This document shows positions 45,900 to 58,179 of a stretch of DNA of 64,000 nucleotides, piece after piece. Under the pieces are notes generated by a model. The model did not search any database. It saw nothing but the letters and a program-made list of their open reading frames with translations, and was not told the DNA's origin. Location of the stretch: contig NC_045140.1 of the NCBI RefSeq assembly GCF_008831285.2, positions 8,304,505-8,368,504 of the forward strand. The letters are read 5' to 3'. Source of the stretch: Nymphaea colorata. Its lineage: Eukaryota; Streptophyta; Magnoliopsida; Nymphaeales; Nymphaeaceae. The position numbers were made by a program, and so were the translations under genes. Each line of letters opens with the position of its first letter. Positions within the stretch are counted from its first letter, which is position 1.

Positions 45900-47560
45900 T
45901 CTATTGTTCCAAGTTTAAAAAAAAGAGGAATTGGACAAAATGAGGAAATGATGGTAGTCAAATTGTTGGAAGGTTAGACTTGAGATCCCCAAGGTTGTCC
46001 ATCAACCTAAGCAGACACATGCTCAAGTTTCTGCCCATCAAGCAAACTGACCCTGGTTTAATAAACTATAGAAAAACTGTTCAAGAGATAATCTTGTGAT
46101 TATTAGCCTAAACATTTTGAATAAATTAGCTATCTAGGAAGGGAAGTACTATTCTTAATCACTAACTAGTTCTATGTTTGAAGCTCTTTCCAAAATGGTT
46201 GGCTCAATATATGCCATTGATAGCTCGAACCAATGGGGACTTTTGGTTGAAGAGATGATATGGCACTTGTAAGCATATAATTATCTCACGATTGAGAAGT
46301 TCATCCTTTAATGTCACATTCAAAAGGCATTCCAAAAGATCAAGTATACTAGATCGGTCAGGTTTTGGGAGGAACTTCTAAACTTCTATCCCAACAACTT
46401 TCTTCAACTACTTCTACACTTAACATCATCACAATAATAGAAGTTTGATTCACTAGCGTAAGCTGAATAATTACTAGGTGGAGTGGAACCTAGAATGGTA
46501 TAACAAAATACAATTTCTAGTAAGCCAAAAAATGATGAGACATTTTCATAGTGAGAGATAGAACTGTATGGATTTCAATAATGTTTTTTCTATTGATTGT
46601 CATATTGTTCAAAGTGCCATTGTTGGAGGCACCAAATTAGTTTCTAACCAACTATTCCTTCACCATGACTCTACACTATAGGCCAAAGACTCAAAATGTG
46701 AATATTAGTAAATATTAGGGTTTCTTCATATTTGTTCTTATATTTGCGGCCAAGGATGCAATCATCCTTGCATGGAAGGAAATCTATATTCCTTCCTCAA
46801 CAAAAAAGACAACCAGGGTATTGAAGCAGCAAAAGCAATGAATTAATATACCTGGCCTTGCCGTGGACAATGGGCTGCCCTTAGTAGGTGTGCTAGTCAG
46901 CTACGATGATGGCATGCAGAGAAGATCAGGATAAAGAAATCTATTGGTGGTGAGAAGAAAAGTTGGAGAAGGGAAAAAATATGATCTGTAACCTAGAAAT
47001 CAATCCACATAAAACATGAAAAGAAAGATAAATATATTTGAACAAAATGGAAAGAAATTGCAGGTATGTTCGATCCAACCTTATTCTCTTCTTCAATTCA
47101 GTGTTCATACTTGGAAGCGGATCACAATGCCATCTTTTAATATGTATAATCAATTTTATGAATCAATCTTATATATGTTATATGTAATATATATTGTATT
47201 TTTATACAATTATAAATTGATAAACTATATATAAAACAACTACTTGTTTAATGCCTACTTATGTTATGAGTATGATTGGAAAATATGAAATCAGACTCCT
47301 GAGTATACATGCAAGAAATAGAATGCTACAAATTTTAAAAACTAAGGTGTGACTGTGTGTGTGTGCATATTTATATATATATACACACACAAAAAGAGAC
47401 AGAGACTCTCACTGCACCCACACCCTACACCTATGTATGTAATTGTGCTTACACTTGTACCCCGCACCCATGTAACATAGTGCATCAAATGAAATTGTAT
47501 TGCATTTAGTCACTAAGGACGAATACAAATCAATTTTTTTGAAGATGAAGACTGGATAGG
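45900..47560. other. Intergenic with transposon-like fragments
   Basis: A + frame near 46170-46260 (MFEALSKMVGSIYAIDSSNQ) and neighbouring frames look like decayed retroelement ORF1, but the match is too weak to name. The interval 46985-47105 is the inverted partner of the repeat at 36505-36620. A short TATATATA/CACACACA tract lies at about 47370-47391. Confidence 0.35.
46985..47105 (-). repeat. Dispersed repeat, copy 2
   Basis: The reverse complement of this interval matches 36505-36620 at most positions, including GTTCAAATATATTTATCTTT and CATGTTTTATGTGGATTGAT. The copies are in opposite orientation, about 10.5 kb apart. Confidence 0.75.
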
Positions 47561-49905
47561 CACAAGGACCTAACAAGTTTTGTATGGAGTTTTATATTTT
47601 GTCACGTGATTGTGTATCTTTACTGTACAATATATGATTTTTTCAACCAGGTAGAATAGTGAAAAGGGCAATAATTCAGATTTTACTCGTTTCCAAGATC
47701 AAAATTTTTTTTATATCAATCACATTATTGCATTATGTAATTGCATTTATAAAGCAATTGCTAGATAAATGGCTGATTGAACGAATCCAATTCTAGCCAA
47801 AGTCATTCGAGAAGAGTAGGAAGTCTTCCTACTAGGTAAAATAATTCAAGATCATATGCTTCTTGCATGTGAAATTGAGAATAGTATATATAGGTATAAA
47901 GGACAGTTTGTGCTTTCAACTTTGGAATAGAGAAGGCCTATGAATAGGTGGTCTGGCCATTTCTTAGAAATGCTTTTTCATTTCTAGGTTTTCCTGAATA
48001 ATGGATTGATAAAATAATGGCATATGTTCCAACATCTTCTTTCGCCATTGTCATGGATGGGTATGAAGGTTAGTTCTTTAAAAGCCACTGAAGACTAACG
48101 CAAGAAGATCCATAGATCCATTACTTTTTCTAGTTCACAAAAAGATTGAAGGTTGAAGCCAAATGTAACAGATATAGGTTCCTAAGTTTAGGGCTTCAAA
48201 TACTTTTCTCCCTTGGAGCTTTATTTGCTGATGATTTAATTATAGTGAGTGCAGCAAATACTCATTTTGTCATTTCTGCAAGAAATGTACTGCAAATGTT
48301 TGGAGAAAGGACTGAAAGTTAAATTTTTAAAGTCTTCAATAATCCCTTTTGTGTAGAATAGAAACATGAAGAAATGCTAGCCACTTTTGGATGAGGCGAG
48401 TAAATTCCCCTTGCTTTACTGGTGTTCCAACTAAAAAATTCAAAGGAGTTTTATGAAAGACTCGCTACTTATAAAGAATTTGGCTTTTTGAAAGACCAAA
48501 GTTTTATCATTTGTAGGCAAGATATGTTTGTTAAAACATAAAACAAGTATTGACTGCTATAATTAAATAAATGTGTTATGATTCCTTTGGGGAGATTCAG
48601 GGTATCATAAGAGGGTCCATGCATTAATTGGTCTGGGTCATGTATTTTTTATAGAGTGTTGTAGATTTAATATGATAAACTTGGCCACAAGGGTGAGAAC
48701 CTCTTCTTTGCTTTGGTGGTCTTTGACCATAAATACTTGTCTTCTTGCAATCATTGGACTAATAAGTTGAAACAAGTACATCCCGGGGATGAAAAACTAT
48801 GATTTGGGGGTTGGAGGAAGTGATACAACGAATCTTTTTAGGCGATGGTAGAAATGCATTGATGTGGTCTAAATTTTGGAGTTGGGGCTCTTACCAAATT
48901 TGGCTAGGAGAGAGTATCTTCATGGATGAGTAATGTGGGAACTCAATCAATAGCACAATTTATGTGCAAAAGAATGAATGGGATGAGATCACTCTCCTTA
49001 GCAAAGAGTTAAGATTATTTGAGATGGGATGATCAAGAAGCTGGAAGATTATGTTCTAGGAATATGTACTATAGAATTAGAGTGAAGCTCCTTGTAAATC
49101 ATATGATGAAGGTTATATGGCATAATGATGCTCTATGTATGACACTTTCAGAAGAGGCTCATCACTTTAAACAGATTTAAAAAATTGGAATTTGGTTAGC
49201 AAATAGATGTTGTTTTTTGAAGCAAAGTTGATCATATGTTTATCAAATGCGGAGTAATAGGAATCTTATGAAAATTTAAGGAGACAAGTTTAATATGAGG
49301 ATTTCATACCTGAAAGATTTGAAGGATGCCTTGCAGTGGTATCGTGATGCAAATTCAAGCAGAAATAGCTCCCAGGGGATGGCATCTTTGTTCCCACGCA
49401 TTTGAAAACAAAGAAGCATTCTTCTACATGATAAGAGGAAAAGTTATGGAGCCACAAAACTAAAAAGTATTATGTGGAATGGCTGTTCATTAGCATAAGG
49501 CCCAACCCTTGGGCTTCATTTGAGTATTGGGACTACATTATGGTGAATAATTGCTAGAATGAGGTGCATGATTTTAGGCAGTCATTGAAATGTGGAACTT
49601 TTGGTTGGAGTTGGATTCTTCTCTTCATCTCAATAGTGTGAGGTTTTGGACTAACTAAGGGGACTGATGGCATGTTCCAAGGGTGCTTGAGATTGGAGAT
49701 GCCCAGGGAGAGACTTAATTTTTACATGTTGAGGTATTTGTTGACTTCATTATCATCGACCTTTTGAAAAAGGATTTGCCTCTGAATTCTTTGGCAGAAT
49801 GGCCGACCTCTTAATGTGGTTGAGATCTGATTCATTGTATTGTTTTGTTCTTGCTTTTGACTTTGTTTTTAATTGTTTGATTCTTTTGTCAATAAAAGGA
49901 TGAGC
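47560..49905 (+). mobile_element. LINE relic with RT core, plus strand
   Basis: The + strand carries decayed L1-type RT sequence. A KFCMEFYI-like segment is at about 47577. KWLIERI (about 47768) corresponds to the residual LANRL region. GHFLEMLFHF is at about 47955, then SSFAIVMDGYEG-like sequence near 48035. A decayed FADDLI box appears as FADDLIIVSAA in the frame at about 48225-48260. The post-RT region follows to a 3' end near 49893 (GTCAATAAAAGGATG). Stops interrupt every block, and it differs from the LINE at 16.3-20.85 kb in sequence. Confidence 0.75.
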
Positions 49906-51655
49906 CCAACAGACATTGTTCAATTTGTAATGCTATATAGCTTGTCTTACCATGGTCTGTGAATTTCTTGTATTCAAATTAAACATGATTGAAATATTTG
50001 AATTGACTTTCAAATGAAAATGTAAAACCCTTACAAGTCTTATAGTGCACGTCGACAACGGGTCAATTAATATGTATCAACTAATATGCTTCACAAATAG
50101 AGTGATAAATACAATGTTAGTACAAGATGTTTTGTTTTGGGACAACAGCTTCCAGTAAACCACCATAGACTACATTTGGTAGCCTCAGTTATGATATCAT
50201 AGGTTACCACATATTTAGTCTAATATTCCCCCCTTTGACTACATATCCATGATTTGTAGAACATAATGCAGATCTCAAATCTGCAGTCATAAAATTTATT
50301 GTTTGCTTCAATAGTGGGTTTCATCTATTGTGGATTTGAGACCGGCCTCGGATTGTAGTTTGAGAATGCCTTTCTTCCTCAAACTTTTGTAAAGGCAAAG
50401 GAGAATGTCTCTAGTGTTCTGTTTGAGGCATTTACTTCCTTAGAGGTCATTTGATTAACTTAGATCTTAGGATTGAGGATTTGATTTAATAATAGGCTTA
50501 TGTTAGATTGACAGCTCTGACAAAATATGCATTTGAAAGCCATGAACTTTAACTTGAGAGTACCTATCATTTTCAAGACATAAGGTTTACAAATTCACGG
50601 TACAATATTTACATCTTTCAAACATAAGATTGCAAATCCTTTCGACACAAATCAAAGTTCTAGAATCCAAAAATATTTGATCCTAAGATATTAAATCACC
50701 TTATATCTAAGATTTGAGGTAATCAAAGATTCGACCATATTTTCAAACGTTTGCCCTCATGTTTCCAAAAGCTTTGGTATTTACGATGGATGCTTTTGTT
50801 TAGAACTTCTACACAGCCCTATAACATATCACAAGGGAAAAAAGTTGTTCAGGTCAATTGTAATGGTCATGAAGGGCTCTCTAGTCAGATTTAGTAACAG
50901 ACATCAAATGGTAATAAATCCTATTCAGATAGGGTATCTGACCGAAACTGTTTTAAAAAATCTAATATTAAAAAAAATTAACATCTGGTTAAGAAATATA
51001 TTAGATTGAATTTGAATTTGAATTTAAGAAATGACATCGAATGGAAATCGGACAGGGATTTAGTTTCACATAATTATCATATATCCAATATATATATTTA
51101 TACACATATGTCCATTTGAAAAATCAGTTCTTAAGATATCATAATGCGGTTTAGATTCTGCTTAAAGTTGGATTTAGATTTAGACGTAAATCTAAAAATT
51201 ACGTTTGGATTATGCATTCAGATTCGGATTGAGATATGATTCAAACTTTTTTTTCATTTGTACTTGAATCCAAATATGTAAACATCAAATAATACAAAGT
51301 GCATCTAATTTGAGTCTGATTCATTGACATCCCTACAATCCAATATGAATATAAACTGATGCAAATATGAATTCTGAACAAAATTACGACCCCACGATTT
51401 CAAGGCCTGAACTAATCTTCGTTTCTACCTTCTGCACGTCGTTACTTGAGTATGACTTTGAGCCAATCCGGGAACATTTGATGTTTGATTCACTGGAAAC
51501 ACTGCATATTCCTGTCCACGTATGGTGAAATCAATAGTGTGTTGCGCCAATTATGTAACATCTTGACCAGAGAGTTGAAAAATCAGGAACACAACTCCAA
51601 TCCTAGAGGGTTGCGTTTTTGAGACGCTAGAAACAAGGCGTCCTCCGTGGCATCG
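49906..51655. other. Intergenic, repeat-like
   Basis: No gene is seen. The part at 50880-51330 is full of GATTCAGATT/GAATTTGAATT-like words and ends in TTGACATCCCTAC. This is typical of another MITE type, but a matching left end was not found. Confidence 0.4.
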
Positions 51656-51657
51656 GG

Positions 51658-51730
51658 TCGCCCCTGCCCAATTCAAAGTCCGTCTCAGCAGGGGTCGCCC
51701 CTGCCCAATTCAAAGTCCGTCTCAGCAGGG
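51658..51730. repeat. 37-bp tandem duplication
   Basis: TCGCCCCTGCCCAATTCAAA at 51658 recurs at 51695. Each unit ends GTCCGTCTCAGCAGGGG, and the second runs directly into the MITE at 51726. The duplication includes the element's target sequence GTCTCAG and its first bases. Confidence 0.9.
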
Positions 51731-51869
51731 GCGTAGGGATGGGAGGGCCTGCCTAGGTCATGGTCTCACTGGACCCTGATTTTTTGGATTTGAATTCAAT
51801 TTATCCCTACCCGAATCTAGAGGTTAAACTGTCAACCCACTCCTAATAAAAATCCTGGCTCCGTCCCTG
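51726..51869. mobile_element. hAT-type MITE, copy 4
   Basis: Left end CAGGGGCGTAGGGA, right end TCCTGGCTCCGTCCCTG. The flanks CGTCTCAG (51718-51725) and GGTCTCAG (51870-51877) match at 7 of 8. Inside, CCCTACCCGAATCTAGAGGT parallels copy 1 (CCCTACCCGGATCCAAAGGT), showing both belong to one subfamily. Confidence 0.88.
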
Positions 51870-51879
51870 GGTCTCAGGT

Positions 51880-53143
51880 CAGGCCAGCACTCTGCCCATG
51901 GCCGGAGCCCAGGCCAGACCATCAAGGCCGAGGTCCAACCACGATTATAAGTTTATAATAAAAAACTATGTACATATTTATAATGAAAAGTATACATATA
52001 AATAATTTTTATGCATGTCGTATCCAGCGAGGCCATTTTTCTAAGCATGGCTCGGTCTGGGTACCAGCTCGGCGCCCGCTCTTTTTTATATCACCGTCAT
52101 AGAGAGAGGCTCTATATTGTAATGCCAACGCAAATTTCGCATCTCGGTTCGGCGGTGATAATAATTCGTCGTTCAAAGGAAAGGAGAACGTCCCTTCCAC
52201 GATTACAACTAACTGCGTGGGTGTGAGTTGTACCAAACGTTGACTTGACATTGACATGTATCCGATTAATGGCTCAGATCATCTCTATTTAACTCATTTT
52301 GAGAATTTTTCCAATCTCTACACCCCGTTTACAAGAACTATTTTTATATTATATAAACTTCAAGTCGCCGTCGCTTTTCATGTTCACAAACTTCCCAAAA
52401 CAAACTCATCTAAACGGGATTCCGACTCTGATTGCTAGAACCGGCTTTCAATTATATATGTCTTTTCGGATTGGATATTTGTTGATTCAAACTTGTTTTT
52501 GATACTTTATATAACAAAGAAATGTGGTCGATGTTTTTGTTGTTGTTGTTATTATTTTATCATTATATGGGCAAAAGGCAAGTTGGGGCCACTAGCTTGG
52601 TATGCTGCTTGGTTGGCTCAACATCTTTTATGATCAACCCCAATTTTATAATGGATTAACATTAAAGTGTAAATTCAGAAGAAGACTTCAAGCAGAAGCC
52701 CCAACAGAAAAAGATACTTAACTTGTGACTGAATAAAGTCTAATTTTTATATGTCGAGGAATATGGAGGCAATCTTGGTAAACAGTGTGGCGATAGGACA
52801 GAAACTTTGTTCAAAGCAAGTCTGTCAACGGTAGATAGAACCTTCTTTCTTAGTTTGACATTTGTGTCATAAAGTTGGGCCAGAAGAGTTTATGGCAGTG
52901 TCATCTATACATACATAAACAGAGAAAAAAAATAGTGCATTTATAAAGTCACTCAATTCAATTATAGCTGTTTATTTAAAACAAATGAATGGTTTAAAAA
53001 AGCAAGAAAAAAAATATATAATAATATTAAATGATGAAAATATCTATATTTTTTTTTCTTTATTTGTCTATCATTAGTGAATTGAACCGTGCAAATTAAA
53101 CGATTGAATGACTTTAAAAAGTTAAAGTCACCATTCAATCAAT

Positions 53144-53186
<43 letters not shown>

Positions 53187-53960
53187 ATTAAAGAGGAAGA
53201 CAACGTTTTGATTAAAGCGGGTGACATGTGTTTGCATTAATTAACTCTTTGACGCTGCATGATTGCATCTCCGTTTCTTTTTATATCATCTCATATGCAT
53301 CAATCATCCTAGATCTATCCGCCCTCTTGCCTATAAAATACTACTGTTCCACGTCCCGTTCATATAGATGGCCCCTTTTTTTTTTGTTGTTGACTTCTCA
53401 AGCACCGACATAGCCCTAAACCTAAACTCATGATTAAGGAAAGGAAAGGGGCTTCGACCATATTCAAATAATAATAATAACTTTTAATTTAAAATATAAA
53501 AGATGACAATAAATGCCGTAGTGCTCTTGCAACCATGACTGTACAAAATGCATGCATACTGAATTCAACTGCTACTCTACATACATCGCACGCCTCTTGA
53601 ATCCCCCCAGCCTCTCCAATCTGGAGCACGTCAGCAATCGGATTTCCCTACATCACCAGATAAATAGGAAGTCCAAATTAACCTCTGTTAAGGTGGAGTA
53701 TCGGGTCAGCCATACCAGACCCGACCTGATAAGAAGTCTATGACTCAATTAGAATAAAAATATGTTTTTAATATAATTTAAATATAGGCCACATGTGCGT
53801 CCCCCAATGACTGCTACCATGGATCATGGCACAGATAGACCAAAAGCTGAAGAAAATTGTAAATCACATCCTGTTTCACCAATGGGAACGTATCTAGTAT
53901 GCCCCACTAGGTGTAGAGGCACTTGTGGGCTTGAGGGGGCAGTTGCCAACACAGTTCCAC
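51880..53960. other. Intergenic; (TA)n microsatellite at 53147-53182
   Basis: No gene is recognised. Short frames at 52009-52257 on both strands show no domain. Confidence 0.5.
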
Positions 53961-53964
53961 AAAA

Positions 53965-54155
53965 CAGGGGCAGAGCCAGGAGGGCCATGGGGGCCCTGGC
54001 CCGCTCCTCCCTTTACACTCATAAAAAATAAAATAAAATATACATGTAAATTTTTAAAAAAATATTATCATATATAAAATTTTGAAACATTATATTATCA
54101 TACATAAAATTTTAAAACTATAATTCGGCCTCCTCATGAAAAATCCAACCATTTG
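53965..54155. mobile_element. hAT-type MITE, copy 5, right end lost
   Basis: The left end CAGGGGCAGAGCCAGGAG is intact and is followed by the GGCC-rich shoulder and an AT-rich core with repeated AAAATTTTGAAAC-like words. Similarity ends at GAAAAATCC, where the other copies continue CTGGCTCCGCCCCTG. No target duplication can be tested. Confidence 0.7.
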
Positions 54156-54159
54156 CTTT

Positions 54160-56310
54160 ATTTCTATATTGGTTCTACTTATTCGTTTGCTTAGTGTCTG
54201 TTTATCATTTCATTATGTATTTGAAAAGTTTATATTTTTTGAATTACTATGAATGTCTAGCTCCCCACCACTGGTTCTAATCATTTAACAAAACTTTATA
54301 CTTTGCCTTAAGCTCCGTTGATTCATAATTTTAATGGTAGTTTGAGTCGAGTTTTATCAGCAGTCCTCGATGCAAATTATTCAATTCATCTATAGCCGCA
54401 GTTGTGGGACGTATATAGGTATAGGCATATATGCTGCAGTCTGCATTTATCAACTTTTTCTTTACTGGCTCTTTTTTCTAAGGATGGCTGAGAATACTAG
54501 AACTATCTGATAGAAAATTATAAATAAGTGCTCCATTTTTGACACATTTATAGGTATCAATCTAATGTCTACAAAATTACAAATGACCACCTGAGTTCAA
54601 CAGATGCATTATTAATGGAAAATGTGAAGATATCTTGAAAGACTGTCTACCCTATTCAAAAGTGCACAATTTCTTAAAAATGTGGCATTTTAAAAAACTT
54701 ACATTTTTTAGACATTTTCTTTTGCATGACAAAATTATTCAAGGAAGCGCGCACAGCAGTTGTAGTCAAACTTTAAAAGAAAGCAGGATCATATATAGAT
54801 AAAATGATGTTATAAACTATTAGTTGAAATATTTACTTTTTTTATATGGAACGTTTTCTATTCATAAAGCATGTCTTTGGAAATTATTTTATGAATATAA
54901 GCGGTTATTTTAAATTTATCAAGCATTAGATCTTATTGTGGATTCATTAAACATTAATTATTAAAATTAAATGTGGGAATAGGATTTTGCAAGGCCTTTT
55001 AAAGTCAACAGTGGTAGGCAGCATTTGGTTGCTCTTTGTCTAAATCTTGACAACGGTAGATTTAAAGTCGTCTTGGAATCATACATTATTTTGCTTTTGA
55101 AATTTATTTTATTTATTAAAAAAAATGGTCTTTAATTCTATTTGTACATTCTTAACGTGCAGAGTAGTTCTCTGCACGTTATGAAATCACAATTCACTGC
55201 TTTAATATTTAAAATTTTAAAATTAAATTAGTATTTAAATAATTTAATGTGCCAACTTATGTTTTCCATGAGGTTACACTGGAGTTTCTCCGGTACAGGG
55301 TCTGAAGATTTTATAGCCTTTTTTTTTTTTAAGATAACGTTTAAAAAAAACGTTCAGTAAACGAACACTTATATTAAAATGCCATGAATGCAGCAAGATA
55401 CGGTGTAAACGCCAGGACCTGTCTGCCATTTGAAGTTATATAAAATCACATTTTCACTACTAGAATAGAACACACTCGACGTTTTTTACATCATTAATCG
55501 GGTATGCATTTCTGCCAACTTAAAATTTTTCTATTTTAAGTTTATAATGAATTGAAATGAAAAAATATCTTCAAAATAATTTATTTCTTTGAAATGCGTT
55601 TAGCATTTCGGTGATAATAAAACACATTTAACAGATGTACACTTTTGCTAGTTTAATTTTTTTTAATTTCTCCTCACTACCTGCAATGGTAGCTGGTTGG
55701 GTTGGTGGCAGAACAGACAAATCCTCACCAGTTTGATTTTGATTCCATGGTTAGATGAAACCTCACCAGTTTGATTCTTGTAGGTGTTAATGTTTGTGGG
55801 TTTAATATTCTTCAAACTTAGTTTTCTTGTGACTGGAGAGCCTTAATATTATTTTTTTTTTTTTTCATTCGTTCGGTTTTGTAGCCTTATATAATTCAAT
55901 AATTCTTTTCTTCAACACTCTTGATCTATGTTCAAAAAATAAATAAAAGAATGTATTTTCCCCCTTTTTTTATTTTTTTGGCCTAATCATCTTTAATGAA
56001 ATGAAACAGGAGGCTCTCCATGTTATGCGGCTAACGTGGGAAAATGTGCTTCCACCCTTTTATGAAAGGCCCATTTTGGTAATTTTAGAAGGAATTTTTT
56101 TTTTTTGGGGTTTCAATTTTTTTTTTCTTCATTATTTTTTGGGTCATTTCCATTTAACCACAAAAGGTATTTTGGTCATTTTCAACCTACAACGCACGGT
56201 CACTTTCGAAATCGATTTTATGTTGCTGGATTTGATGGTCGAATTAACTCTTATCTTTGAAAGATGCAAAAAAACTACGATCTTATAAACATTGTTCTAT
56301 TTTTGGAACC
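54160..56310. other. Intergenic, AT-rich
   Basis: No gene is recognised. A perfect hairpin lies at 55153-55181. A CACTACTAGAATAGAACACA motif at about 55457 resembles a CACTA terminus, but no partner end was found. Confidence 0.45.
55153..55181. repeat. 12-bp perfect inverted repeat, 5-nt loop
   Basis: TAACGTGCAGAG and CTCTGCACGTTA are separated by TAGTT. Confidence 0.9.
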
Positions 56311-56317
56311 CATTGAT

Positions 56318-56590
56318 CAGTGGCTGAGCCATAAAAAATGCCCGAGGGGTACTCGTTTAACAATAGTTATATCTTGGTGGAGCCTTGGTGGAGCACTTAT
56401 ATATATAAAGATAAATATTTAAAGAAGTCCATTTAAAAATAAAAAAATTATGACGCAACTACCCACACCAGTCACCATAAAATTTTAGTTGTGCAGTGTA
56501 TTTTTTATATTCGAGTTCAGCTTGGCCTTACTCAAATATGAGGTTGGACTGTTTGGCTTGCCCCTGAAAAAAATCATAGTTCCGCCACTA
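56318..56590. mobile_element. hAT-type MITE, copy 6, perfect 8-bp target duplication
   Basis: Left end CAGTGGCTGAGCCATAAAAA, right end ATAGTTCCGCCACTA. CCATTGAT flanks both sides exactly (56310-56317 and 56591-56598). The 273-bp body shares a TTTAAAAATAAA segment and a CCCACACCAGTCA segment with copy 7. Confidence 0.92.
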
Positions 56591-56599
56591 CCATTGATC

Positions 56600-57950
56600 T
56601 CAAGTGAAATTCTTAACCTTTCCATTGACTTTAGATCTATGGATTTAAGGCATAATAGCGGCCTTAAATCTGTTGTTCTCAAACCCATGACTTGTTAATG
56701 CCAGGGTTTTAAAGTGAAACCCTATTGATTGAGACCTTGGGATCTAAGATAGTCAAACACCTTTAAAGAGACTAACGTCCATGAGTAGCAAAGCTACTAT
56801 TTGTTTAGAGAGTAGATCTCTCAAAGAGAATAAAATATTATTTGTTTACAAAGTAGATCTCTCAAAGAAAATAAAATATAAGCCTCAGATTTTATATTGA
56901 AGCCCATAAAATGCCCCATGAGTGAAAATTTTATGTACCCAAAAGGGGGTTAGGTGAATAGTAATGGGTGGTTTACCTAAGTCTAAGCAAGGCCAAATGT
57001 TAGTTATAAGGATAGGATTGGACATCGGGCCGGGCGCTCAACAAGTACCCGATACACCGTGCCCAGAAAAAGGGGCCATGAATTGCTTGAAGGGTAATGA
57101 AAGGAAATGCCCTAACAATAATTAGGGTTTCATTAAACTGATACTTAATTACAAAATGAAGCCTAACACTTCTATACAGATTAAAAACAGATCCTTGGAT
57201 CTGGATCCAAAACAAAACAAAATAATAAATAAAAGCTCCAAATATGAGAACTGGACATCAGTTTGTATGTGAAATTATGGAAAAAGAAGTGCAAGGCGTA
57301 CAAAATTGATCCTTTTCCAAACCCATTGCTATGATCTTCTTTAGTCAAAAGTGGTCCACTGCTAAGAGATTGGGAAAAAGATGTTTTCTTTTCCCTTTCT
57401 CTTTTCCTCTTTCCTTAACTCACCTAGGGAGGGATGAGTGGACCATTTCATATTCTTTCCAGTTTGTCAACTATCATTCTCTTTCTAATCACTATCCCAA
57501 GTACCACATGGGAGAAAAACACCACACCATCAAAGTTTTGATAGCTTGGATCTTAGATCTGCGGCTAATATCAAATTCACCTTCGCATAAAATTATATAA
57601 TCCAAGTTATCAAACTTAAACTTAATCTATGATTAATTTTTTATACCTAGCATTAGAAGAAAAAAGTTTTTGTGGCAACCCATTAATTCAATGGGACAGT
57701 TACTTTTCTAAGGATGGATTTATGGCCGTTGAAATTTTGCAGTAACTTTGTTGAGTGCTATCCCATCCAACATCCAACTCCATAGCTTTCACTAGGCTTG
57801 CAAGTGGCTAGGCAAAGCCATGATATGATCCAAGTAGGGCATCATTTTCTCAAATGGGCTGTGGGCCTTCTTTCCATTTTCTTCACCACAACAACGCCGC
57901 CGCTTAGGACTGGCTACTACATAATTCTGTTAACCCTTTCTATTTAGAGT
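56600..57950. other. Intergenic, no gene recognised
   Basis: Unique-looking AT-rich DNA. A short TATTTGTTTA...GTAGATCTCTCAAAGA unit occurs twice at about 56801-56876. Confidence 0.45.
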
Positions 57951-57958
57951 GTTCTAAA

Positions 57959-58169
57959 CAGCAGCGGAGTTACAAAAAATCGCTACAACGACACTTGTTT
58001 AAAAATATTCAAATCTGGTAGGACACTTTTATATATATATATATATGATATGTTTGTACGTATGTAAATATAAGAATAAATATTTAAGATTTTTATTTAA
58101 AAATAAAGAACTTGTAAGAGATTGGTGTGGGCAACTGCCCACATCAGTCATAGTGTAGCTAGGCCACTA
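57959..58169. mobile_element. hAT-type MITE, copy 7
   Basis: Left end CAGCAGCGGAGTTAC, right end AGTGTAGCTAGGCCACTA. The flanks GTTCTAAA (57951-57958) and GTTCTAAG (58170-58177) match at 7 of 8. It shares internal sequence with copy 6, so copies 6 and 7 form a second subfamily. A short TA run lies at 58031-58047. Confidence 0.85.
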
Positions 58170-58179
58170 GTTCTAAGTG

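Noticed and set aside
45627-45977. 116-codon frame
   Set aside because: Built on the TA/CATA/GT microsatellite.
52009-52257. 82-codon minus-strand frame
   Set aside because: No recognisable domain, overlapped by an equally long plus-strand frame.
55153-55181. Helitron 3' terminus
   Set aside because: No CTRR followed by T within the expected distance of the hairpin.
55457-55480. CACTA transposon terminus (also at about 12998)
   Set aside because: Only one end-like motif each; no inverted partner or 3-bp duplication found.
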